DNA of 37,142 nt from a bacterium (GTDB lineage: Bacteria; Patescibacteriota; Patescibacteriia; PEXW01): assembly GCA_030689605.1 (NCBI GenBank), contig JAUYFT010000014.1, positions 1 to 37,142 of the forward strand, in the 5' to 3' direction. Positions 31,410 to 37,142 of the stretch are shown here, piece after piece (the first letter of the stretch is position 1; each line of letters opens with the position of its first letter). Under the pieces are notes generated by a model that had not been told where the DNA came from, ran no database searches, and worked only from the letters and a program-made list of their open reading frames with translations. The translations under genes and the position numbers were made by a program.

Positions 31410-32030
31410 ATGACAGCTAAAATACTTCTTCTCGTAGTTTTATTTATTGTTCCCGTTATCTTGCTGTACTTCAAAGTAATTCCTTTTCGGTACAAAATTC
31501 ATACACTAACGCTTGTTGCTCTAATAATTGGGGTAATAATTTTTGCTGATAAGTGGAGCGCGAGTAAACTCGGTTTGGACGCTGAAGGAGTGTCGAACTA
31601 CTGGATGCCTTACGTCTTGTTTACAATTGCCCTAACGGCAGTGGTATTCGTTTTCGTAAAAATACTAGGAAAGAAAAGTAAAACTGAATGGCAGCGCGAC
31701 ACGCACTTTCTTTATGGTTTTATTCTTGTGAGCGTACTCCAGGAAATTGTTTTTCGTGGATTTCTCATACCCGAACTGCAATCATTAATAAATCCTACGC
31801 TTATTATTATTCTGGTGAATGCGCTCCTTTTTGCTTTCATGCATGTAATCTACGCCCATAATAAGGCGGAACTCATCGGTATATTCCTTGGTGGCGTTGG
31901 TTTTGCCACAATGTACGTCTATTTTCCTAGCCTTATACTTGTGATACTTTCTCACGCCGTACTGAACTTTATTGTGGTGTACTATAGGTTTTTCTCCGAG
32001 GAGAGACTCCCACGAGTATACGGTCGGTGA
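31410..32030 (+). CDS. CPBP-family intramembrane metalloprotease
   Basis: 206 residues with about six membrane segments. QEIVFRGFL is the ExxxR motif (here EIVFR) and FAFMHVIYAHN and LSHAVLNF supply the conserved His residues of the CPBP (CAAX/Abi) family. Members cleave within the membrane or act in bacteriocin immunity; the target here is unknown. Composition is more AT-rich than the neighbours, and the same holds for the next gene. Confidence 0.87.
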   Translation: MTAKILLLVVLFIVPVILLYFKVIPFRYKIHTLTLVALIIGVIIFADKWSASKLGLDAEGVSNYWMPYVLFTIALTAVVFVFVKILGKKSKTEWQRDTHFLYGFILVSVLQEIVFRGFLIPELQSLINPTLIIILVNALLFAFMHVIYAHNKAELIGIFLGGVGFATMYVYFPSLILVILSHAVLNFIVVYYRFFSEERLPRVYGR

Positions 32031-32039
32031 TAAATAACA

Positions 32040-32045
32040 TATAAT
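32040..32045 (+). promoter_or_regulatory. Putative -10 of the 32073 gene
   Basis: Perfect TATAAT, start near 32052; no clear -35. Confidence 0.45.
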
Positions 32046-32072
32046 TTATTCGAACCTAAACAAGGAGCTTAC

Positions 32073-32354
32073 GTGAGTGAAATAGTACAGCTTACAGAAG
32101 AACAACAAGAGTTTGTTGATAAGATTGCCCAAAGCCTAGGTGCAAAAAACGCAGATGATCTTGCGAGAATGCTGGAGTGGGCCGAAGGTGGTAAAGCCTT
32201 CGAAGATGCTCAAGCAATGGCGGACCATTTTGGATTTAAAAGTATCTACACATACTTTTCGAGCCCAGATAATGACCGACGCTACCTAGAGATAGAAATG
32301 GCGCTCTTTGAAGAAAAACGAAGACTTGAATTGCAAAATACACGCTCTACATAA
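32073..32354 (+). CDS. Hypothetical small acidic protein
   Basis: 93 residues from GTG, with AAGGAG 7 nt upstream. Helical and Glu-rich, with a segment SLGAKNADDLARMLEWAEGGKAFEDA that could be a small helical-bundle domain; no family recognised. AT-rich like the CPBP gene before it. Ends in its own terminator, with the stop codon in the loop. Confidence 0.65.
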   Translation: MSEIVQLTEEQQEFVDKIAQSLGAKNADDLARMLEWAEGGKAFEDAQAMADHFGFKSIYTYFSSPDNDRRYLEIEMALFEEKRRLELQNTRST

Positions 32355-32368
32355 GCGTGTATTTTTAT
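32337..32368 (+). terminator. Terminator of the 32073 gene
   Basis: Perfect 10-bp stem AATACACGCT / AGCGTGTATT with a 7-nt loop, then TTTTATTT. Confidence 0.9.
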
Positions 32369-32369
32369 T

Positions 32370-32487
32370 TGTCCATCCTGGGCGAAGCCCGCTCCGACTC
32401 TTGGAGCGAGGCGAACGAAGGATCATGCTGTGGTCGGCAAGATTCTTCGTCATCCCTCCGCTCGCCGGGACTCCTCAGAATGACAAT
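32370..32487. repeat. GTCAT-CCTGAG-type intergenic repeat
   Basis: Words TCCATCCTGGGCGAAG, CGAAGGATC, AAGATTCTTCG and CAGAATGACA resemble the common CCTGAG/AGAATGAC palindromic repeat of many uncultured bacteria. No coding sequence. Confidence 0.6.
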
Positions 32488-32518
32488 GAAAAAAATTATC
32501 GCTTCAAGAAATCCTTCA

Positions 32519-32615
32519 GCAATCCCGTTGTATCAAAGGGATACCAGAAAGTAAAGTTGGACTCGAGGTTCAACGGGATTGCCGCGCCCTCGCAAGGCTC
32601 GGGCTCGCAATGACA
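32519..32615. repeat. Right half of a TGTCATTGCGAG-type element
   Basis: Shares gcaatcccg, gtatcaaag, a ttca-cgggattgc block and the CTCGCAATGACA end with the element at 17403-17561; the left inverted end is missing. Confidence 0.75.
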
Positions 32616-32617
32616 AT

Positions 32618-33193
32618 TTAACGCCGAGAAAAATCTTTCACTAGTGCTGCCGACTCACGCGGGCTTTTTATGTATTTGCCGCCTCTCTGCCGACTAATTT
32701 CGTAAATCGAAATAGCAGTCATGACCGACACGTTCAAACTCTCTACAAAACCTCGCATTGGGAGCAGGAGCAGCCGATCACAGGCTGCAACAGCTTGCTC
32801 GGACAGCCCTGCATGCTCGTTGCCTACCCATAATGCAATTTTCTTTGCCGTGAGCTTGGCTTTAGTAAAGTCCTCGGCGCCTTTGCGGAGCACAGTCCCC
32901 ACGGATTCATACTTCAACCGCTTTAGCGCGGCTTTGCATTCGGCAACAGTTTTGAAAATTCTAAACGTCAGCCATTTATTCGCCGAGGAGCTACTGGACT
33001 TGCCCACGCGCTTTGGGTTGTACGCTTTCTCCTTGTTGAAAATGAACCACACATCTTGCACGCCGAGCGCGTCACACGTACGCAGAATCGCCGCGGCATT
33101 GTGCGGGTCGTGAATGTCCTCGAGCACGACGATGAAGCCTGCTTGGCGCTGGCTGGCGACTTGTTGTAGCTTCTTTTGACGTGCCGTCTGCAT
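32618..33193 (-). CDS. TrmH/SpoU-family RNA 2'-O-methyltransferase
   Basis: 191 residues. SPOUT-fold motifs are clear: FIVVLEDIHDPHNAAAILRT (motif 1), IALWVGNEHAGLSEQAV (motif 2) and LPMRGFVESLNVSVMTAI (motif 3). The form is closest to TrmH, which methylates G18 of tRNAs, but a 23S rRNA target cannot be excluded. A TGG-TAATAT lies exactly 6 nt before the ATG, so the mRNA should be leaderless. Confidence 0.9.
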   Translation of the reverse strand: MQTARQKKLQQVASQRQAGFIVVLEDIHDPHNAAAILRTCDALGVQDVWFIFNKEKAYNPKRVGKSSSSSANKWLTFRIFKTVAECKAALKRLKYESVGTVLRKGAEDFTKAKLTAKKIALWVGNEHAGLSEQAVAACDRLLLLPMRGFVESLNVSVMTAISIYEISRQRGGKYIKSPRESAALVKDFSRR

Positions 33194-33199
33194 ACCTAA

Positions 33200-33208
33200 A
33201 TATTACCA
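33200..33208 (-). promoter_or_regulatory. Extended -10 of the TrmH-like gene
   Basis: On the minus strand TGG TAATAT, 6 nt, ATG 33193. It borders the dual-hairpin element at 33210. Confidence 0.65.
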
Positions 33209-33209
33209 T

Positions 33210-33268
33210 GGGTAGCCGTGAGCCCTCGCTCACGGCCAAACGGCGAAAGCGAGAGCTTCCGCCTACCC
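33210..33268. repeat. Dual-hairpin element with GGGTAG/CTACCC outer stem
   Basis: Outer GGGTAG (33210-33215) and CTACCC (33263-33268) enclose CCGTGAGC-cctc-GCTCACGG and GGCGAAAGC-gaga-GCTTCCGCC (one mismatch). The outer right arm supplies the stop codon of the DUF1653 gene. Confidence 0.85.
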
Positions 33269-33514
33269 TCTATTTTTTGGCCCGCCCACAAACGTAAATC
33301 TTTTTACGCGCTTGCCTTTCACACGCAAGTACCCTTCGAACATCTTCCTAGGCCGAACCCAGAGCGACCGGGTATCGTACCGCGCCCGGTACATGACGAG
33401 TGGTTCAAAGGTTTCGGAGTGACGAGCCACGCCTAAGACGTCATATTCTTTTCCTTTATAGTGACGGTACACGCCGAGGTGGATTTTTAGGGACTGGAGC
33501 TTGGGTAGCCGCAT
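33263..33514 (-). CDS. DUF1653 domain protein
   Basis: 83 residues. GVYRHYKGKEYDVLGVARHSE followed by LVMYRARYDTRSLWVRPRKMF is the DUF1653 pattern, a small beta-barrel-like family of unknown function that is common in bacteria. TGG-TAGAAT 6 nt before the ATG indicates a leaderless mRNA. The TAG stop lies inside the neighbouring repeat element, so insertion of the repeat may have set the C-terminus. Confidence 0.87.
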   Translation of the reverse strand: MRLPKLQSLKIHLGVYRHYKGKEYDVLGVARHSETFEPLVMYRARYDTRSLWVRPRKMFEGYLRVKGKRVKRFTFVGGPKNRG

Positions 33515-33520
33515 GTTTGC

Positions 33521-33529
33521 ATTCTACCA
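33521..33529 (-). promoter_or_regulatory. Extended -10 of the DUF1653 gene
   Basis: On the minus strand TGG TAGAAT, 6 nt, ATG 33514; again bordered by a dual-hairpin element. Confidence 0.65.
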
Positions 33530-33530
33530 T

Positions 33531-33592
33531 GGGGTACCCGCGAGCCTCGCTCGCAGTTAACCAACGGCTAAAGCGAGGGCTTTCGCCTAACC
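33531..33592. repeat. Dual-hairpin element upstream of the DUF1653 gene
   Basis: GCGAGC-ctc-GCTCGC and GGCTAAAGC-gagg-GCTTTCGCC (one mismatch) between GGGTA and TAACC. Sister of 33210-33268; the two flank the DUF1653 gene. Confidence 0.75.
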
Positions 33593-33604
33593 TATAAACC
33601 ACGC

Positions 33605-34321
33605 CTACTCCAGCACCAGATCCAAATATCCATTTTTCGCCGGCCTCACCTGCGCAGGCACAGTACCTTTCCAGATATCGTAGCCATCGTGGTACTCCAG
33701 CTGCGTCAGGCTAAAGCCTGGAATAGAGGCCATACGGCTATTCACTTTCTTCACTACCCAGTCCTCAAATTGCTGCACGTACTTTACTGGCACGCTAAAG
33801 CGACCGAGTTTGGCACTGGTAATATCCAGGCTCACACTCTTCTCACTAGTGCGGTTGATCATGACCTTGGCGTACAGCGGGGCTTTCACGTACTGCTGTA
33901 CCATGCCCGAGATTTCTACGCCGCCCTCAATCATACGGACTTGCACGTCGGTGACGGCTGGATTCGTTCCCTGCATTTTATTGAGCCATGACGTTACCTC
34001 CTCCGAGGTGTTCTGCGTGTCTACCGGAACCGAACCACTAAAAATCTCTGATGAGTTACTACTGTAGTCTACTTTCGCTCCCTCGATGACCAGCGGCACT
34101 TTCTGCTGGATTGACACATACGCTTCTTCACTCACCTTCACACCTAAATCTTTAGGCTTGTTTGCACCCATAATGGCAGATGCAACAGGAATATTGCAAA
34201 TCCCAGTCCAGGCAATGGCGAGCACGATGACCACGACAATACCAAGGAGCCACCAGTACCACGTGTGGCGCTTCTTCTTTATAGGAACTTTTTCATTTAC
34301 TGGCTGCGGTTGGGTATCCAT
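33605..34321 (-). CDS. Membrane-anchored hypothetical protein
   Basis: 238 residues. A basic N-terminus (VPIKKKRHTWYW) leads into one membrane helix (WLLGIVVVIVLAIAWTGI, about 25-45); the rest should be outside the cell and is beta/alpha mixed with no Cys. No family recognised; the overall shape (anchor, then a lipid-binding-like domain with SVPVKYVQQFEDWVVKKV) recalls YpmS/DUF2140-type proteins, but this is weak. It begins 4 nt after the VKOR-like gene stop. Confidence 0.65.
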   Translation of the reverse strand: MDTQPQPVNEKVPIKKKRHTWYWWLLGIVVVIVLAIAWTGICNIPVASAIMGANKPKDLGVKVSEEAYVSIQQKVPLVIEGAKVDYSSNSSEIFSGSVPVDTQNTSEEVTSWLNKMQGTNPAVTDVQVRMIEGGVEISGMVQQYVKAPLYAKVMINRTSEKSVSLDITSAKLGRFSVPVKYVQQFEDWVVKKVNSRMASIPGFSLTQLEYHDGYDIWKGTVPAQVRPAKNGYLDLVLE

Positions 34322-34325
34322 AAAT

Positions 34326-34763
34326 TTACTGACTTAGGACGGGTGAGGTATGAGGCGTTCGACGTTGGAGGATGTTCAAACCAAGGATGCACACGTAGAA
34401 GATGAACCCATACACACACGCCGGTAGGCTAGAAGCTTTGAGCCAGGAAATTTCGTACAGCGAGAGGCCGAAAGCGAACAACGTGCCCACGACGCTGAGC
34501 CAAAGAATGGTCGCCTGGACGTTCCGATTCTCCCGTGCAATTGCAATGAGTGCAAGCACGAAAACCACGAAGAACATGGCAAACCCGTATACGCAGTTTG
34601 GCAAACCGAGGATCATCACCGGCCCCGAGGCGCTAGCACTGCAGCTTATAGCCGCCTTCTCGCAACCCGAACCCCACAGATTCACGTAACTCAAGTAGCC
34701 CGAGAGGCTAGCACCAGCTGCAGCTAAAACTGCTACCAGGCTGTAGGCAAACGGACGGCGCAT
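34326..34763 (-). CDS. VKOR-like four-helix membrane protein
   Basis: 145 residues with four membrane segments. GSGCEKAAISCSASASGPVM then LGLPNCVYGF resembles the Cys/Ser region of vitamin K epoxide reductase homologues, which reoxidise DsbA-like partners. The usual CxxC is not seen: a second LPACVYGF has a single Cys. It may be a diverged VKOR or only share the fold. ATG 34763 is chosen; the track's 34775 is a TTG. Operon with the 33605 gene. Confidence 0.6.
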   Translation of the reverse strand: MRRPFAYSLVAVLAAAGASLSGYLSYVNLWGSGCEKAAISCSASASGPVMILGLPNCVYGFAMFFVVFVLALIAIARENRNVQATILWLSVVGTLFAFGLSLYEISWLKASSLPACVYGFIFYVCILGLNILQRRTPHTSPVLSQ

Positions 34764-34795
34764 AAACACATGCAAATGAAGGCGAGTTTATGCCT

Positions 34796-36580
34796 CTATT
34801 GTCCTACAGGTTCAGAAAAAATCAAGCCCCCCCGCGCTTCTGTCGAGCCACTCTGCTGCCGCCACAAAGCTGCGTAGAGTCCGCCAGCTTTCAGTAAGGC
34901 GGCATGACCACCGTGCTCCACCACCTTGCCGCGTTCCAGCACGTAAATGACATCCGCGTGCGCGATGGTCGAAAGCCGGTGAGCAATGAGCACGGTCATG
35001 AGCTGCGGCTTCTTGGCGGTAATGTCCTTTATAGTCTCGGTTATGGATTGCTCGGTGATGCTGTCCAAGCTGCTCGTGGCTTCGTCAAAAATTACGAGGT
35101 CAGGTTCACGGAGCAAGGCGCGAGCTATTGCTAAGCGCTGGCGTTCACCACCCGAGAGTTTAAGGCCGCCTTCGCCGATGCGCGTATCCAATCCTTGGGC
35201 GGAACGCTGCATGATAGATGCTGCTGCGGCTGCTTCGAGTGTGGCCATGCACTCTCCATCAGTCGCTTGAGGCCGGACAAACAAAAGATTCTCGCGGATT
35301 GTTCCAGCAAATAACTGGGTCTCCTGCGCCACCAAGCCAATGCGCTGCCGGAACTGCTGGTAGTCCATGGCCTGGCTATCTACATCGTTGAAGAGTAACT
35401 TACCATGGGTTGGCCGGTACAATCCCGCCAGGAGTTTGACGAGCGTAGTCTTCCCCGACCCCGAAGGGCCCACAAACGCGATGGTCTGACCCGAGCGCAA
35501 GGCAACGTCCACGTGCTCCACCGCTTGGTGGACTGCAGATGCATAGCGGAAGCCAACATCCTGAAAAGTGATGCCGGTGAGCTTGCCCACGACGAGCGGA
35601 TTTTTGGGTTGCTCATCCGCTGGCTGCTTAAGCACTTCTTCCAGCTGATCCATGCTGGCGCGCGCCTCTTGGTACTGCCGCGCTACCGTGCCAAGCTCCG
35701 AGAGCGGGGAGAAGATGAAGAAGGAGTAGATGAACAAGCTGAAGTATTCACCCATGGTAATCTGCCGCTCGAAGATCAGGTAGAACATCAGAATGAGCAA
35801 TGCTGACCGTAGCGCGTTGATGAGCGTGCCCTGGATGAAACTGAACTTACGGATAATGACAATCTTCTTGAGCTCTAGCTGCAAAATTTTGTCGTTTGTT
35901 GAATTCAAACGGTCAATTTCCTGTTGCTCCAAACCTAAGCTCTTAACCAGCTCCACATTGCGCAATGTTTCGATGGTGGAACCGGAGAGTGAGGCAGTCT
36001 CGGCAACGATGACTTTCTGAGCGGCTTTAATCTTGCTGCTGATGAGAAACGTGACATAGCCCAGTGCCGGGATCATGAGCGTGTACACCAAGCCAATGCT
36101 CCACTGCACGGTGTAAGCATAGGTGAGCACGAAAATAATGCCCACGAGCGAGAAGAACAAAATACCAATAGCGCTCACGATGAGTGCCTGAACGTCCGTG
36201 CGCGCCTTCTGCAACTTTTGCAGCAGCTCACCCGACCGCTGATCTTCAAAGGCTTGGTAGGGGAGGGAGAACGAGTGTTGGACACTGTGGGCGTACAACC
36301 GAGCGCCCATGCGCTGCACTATGACGTTGACGAAGTAGTCTTGGAAATTCTTGGCAATGCGGGAAACCAAGGCCGTGCCCATGGAGAGCAGGACGAGAAT
36401 GACGACGCCCTGCACGAACTCCATGCGGGAGAGCTCGTCAATACGGTTGGCGTACCGGTCCACCATGACGCGCAAAATCTGCGGGTCAAGCAGCGAAAAA
36501 ATCTGGTTGACCGCAGCCAGCGCCAGGGCACCAATAAGGAGCTTCTTGTACTGCTTGAGGTACTTCCAGAGGAGACGCAT
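34796..36580 (-). CDS. ABC exporter, fused permease and ATPase
   Basis: 594 residues: six-helix membrane domain (about 1-310) and ATPase domain (about 340-580) with Walker A GPSGSGKTTLVKLL, Q loop VAQETQLFAG, signature LSGGERQRLAIARALL, Walker B LVIFDEATSSLD and H loop IAHRLSTI. This is the MsbA/LmrA half-transporter type that works as a dimer. The substrate cannot be told from sequence. Start ATG 36580 (MRLLWKYLKQYKK) is preferred to the longer 36622 start. Confidence 0.93.
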   Translation of the reverse strand: MRLLWKYLKQYKKLLIGALALAAVNQIFSLLDPQILRVMVDRYANRIDELSRMEFVQGVVILVLLSMGTALVSRIAKNFQDYFVNVIVQRMGARLYAHSVQHSFSLPYQAFEDQRSGELLQKLQKARTDVQALIVSAIGILFFSLVGIIFVLTYAYTVQWSIGLVYTLMIPALGYVTFLISSKIKAAQKVIVAETASLSGSTIETLRNVELVKSLGLEQQEIDRLNSTNDKILQLELKKIVIIRKFSFIQGTLINALRSALLILMFYLIFERQITMGEYFSLFIYSFFIFSPLSELGTVARQYQEARASMDQLEEVLKQPADEQPKNPLVVGKLTGITFQDVGFRYASAVHQAVEHVDVALRSGQTIAFVGPSGSGKTTLVKLLAGLYRPTHGKLLFNDVDSQAMDYQQFRQRIGLVAQETQLFAGTIRENLLFVRPQATDGECMATLEAAAAASIMQRSAQGLDTRIGEGGLKLSGGERQRLAIARALLREPDLVIFDEATSSLDSITEQSITETIKDITAKKPQLMTVLIAHRLSTIAHADVIYVLERGKVVEHGGHAALLKAGGLYAALWRQQSGSTEARGGLIFSEPVGQ

Positions 36581-36601
36581 AGTGGGGTGGACAAAAGGGA
36601 C

Positions 36602-36620
36602 GGGTGGGAAACTCCCACCC
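36602..36620 (-). terminator. Possible terminator after the 36665 fragment
   Basis: On the minus strand GGGTGGGA-gtt-TCCCACCC is followed by GTCCCTTTT; the T run is short, so termination is uncertain. Confidence 0.4.
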
Positions 36621-36664
36621 ATCCAGGAGGATATCAGGATTACCGCCTTACCACCAGGTGACTA

Positions 36665-36898
36665 TTAGGATTGCGGCGCCGCGACCTGTACACTACGCGC
36701 TGCCCGCCGGGCGAGGGCGCGTTGCCACTGGCGCCAAAAAAAAGCGACTATCGCGGTGACACCGAAACCAATCCAAAGCCACTGTAGCGGTGTGCCCCGG
36801 ACGTCAGTGCCGAGCATCCAAGAATGAACCCAGATGGCGCCGAAGGTCACGTAGTTGAGATAGTAGACCCACTGCCCAAACCCCATTCCGCCAGACAC
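36665..36898 (-). pseudogene. Truncated ferric-reductase-like membrane protein
   Basis: 77 residues from a GTG. WVYYLNYVTFGAIWVHSWMLGTDVRGT resembles the last heme-binding helices of ferric-reductase-like membrane domains (HxxxLLGTD type), followed by another helix and a basic tail. The frame stays open upstream into the IS end, and there is no promoter or ribosome binding site, so this looks like the 3' remnant of a larger gene cut by the insertion. A real small membrane protein is the alternative. Confidence 0.5.
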
Positions 36899-36921
36899 CT
36901 CAAAGCGGGTGCTTGCTTGAT

Positions 36922-37142
36922 TTACGCGTGCCGCAGATTGTAGAGACCTACCACCGTCTTGAAGATATCATTGTAATCGGAGAGGGTGCTCCTGAATCGG
37001 TGGCGAGAATACGGAACTGTTTCAAGGATGCGAACACATGCTCAACCAGAATACGTACTCTCGCATGTTTTAGATTCTCGCCGTGCTGTTGCTTGGTCAG
37101 GGGATGATGTTTCGATGATTTGTGGGGGACATGCAGCCCTGT
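36922..37142 (-). pseudogene. 3' end of an IS5-type transposase, frameshifted
   Basis: Reading the minus strand from the window edge, one frame gives GENLKHARVRILVEHVFASL then KQFRIL, the conserved C-terminal block of IS5-group DDE transposases (the catalytic Glu region). Near 37005 the similarity jumps frame to RFRSTLSDYNDIFKTVVGLYN and ends at TAA 36922-36924. The ORF is therefore broken by a frameshift or read in two frames. The rest of the element lies outside the window. Confidence 0.75.

Noticed and set aside
32308-32613. 101-residue plus-strand ORF after the 32073 gene
   Set aside because: Composed of terminator and intergenic repeats.
36913-37107. 64-residue plus-strand ORF
   Set aside because: Antisense to the recognisable transposase end.

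Overview
The window looks like chromosomal DNA of an uncultured bacterium, most likely of the Patescibacteria/CPR type. The reasons are the compact, short-spaced genes, the typical CPR-style type IV pilus operon with many small prepilins, the CPR-like SAM-decarboxylase and DUF1653 proteins, and the many small palindromic repeats between genes. TGA is used as a normal stop (for example the ATGA overlaps at 4990 and 14697), so the recoded Gracilibacteria/SR1 code does not apply. The lineage is an inference from gene content; no rRNA is present.

Layout. 1-3666: rpsO, an NYN-domain RNase-like gene and pnp (translation and RNA turnover). 3860-6248: a lone AT-rich gene, then an ECF sigma factor, a membrane protein overlapping it (candidate anti-sigma) and a secreted protein; the sigma gene and the secreted-protein gene share an unusual upstream motif. 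6579-8114: SAM-decarboxylase-like protein, a membrane protein and a nucleoside-monophosphate-kinase-like protein. 8183-8608: a gene-free stretch that looks like a highly structured, roughly 420-nt noncoding RNA with a near-consensus promoter and its own terminator. 8643-14058: rnhB, a methyltransferase, yraN, nusA and a K+-independent H+-pyrophosphatase. 14080-16793: two PlsC-type acyltransferases and a PaaK/CapK-like ligase in one tight operon. 17000-21684: a small tautomerase-like protein, trigger factor, a 49-residue basic protein too short for the ORF track, nfo, a DUF218 protein and an inositol-monophosphatase-family gene. 21734-27749 (minus strand): type IV pilus operon pilB-pilC plus five prepilin-like genes, one of them fused to an LVIVD beta-propeller. 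27836: tRNA-Gly(TCC). 28041-29502 (minus): a tail remnant, an alkyltransferase-like (ATL) gene and a kinase-fold protein with altered catalytic residues, divergent from a full-length transketolase. 31410-34763: a CPBP protease, a small protein, an rRNA/tRNA methyltransferase, DUF1653, a membrane-anchored protein and a VKOR-like membrane protein. 34796-37142: an ABC exporter, a truncated ferric-reductase-like fragment and the frameshifted end of an IS5-type transposase.

Two regulatory themes recur. First, at least eight genes have a -10 hexamer exactly 6 nt before the ATG, seven of them with a TGn extension, so they should be transcribed as leaderless mRNAs; a smaller set (5826, 17000, 19217 minus, 32073) has strong Shine-Dalgarno sites. 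Second, intergenic regions are filled with compact elements made of two adjacent hairpins, usually enclosed by a short outer stem, and with elements bounded by TGTCATTGCGAG inverted repeats. The best candidates for something undescribed are the 8183-8608 RNA, the ECF module with its shared promoter motif, and the pilin-propeller fusion.
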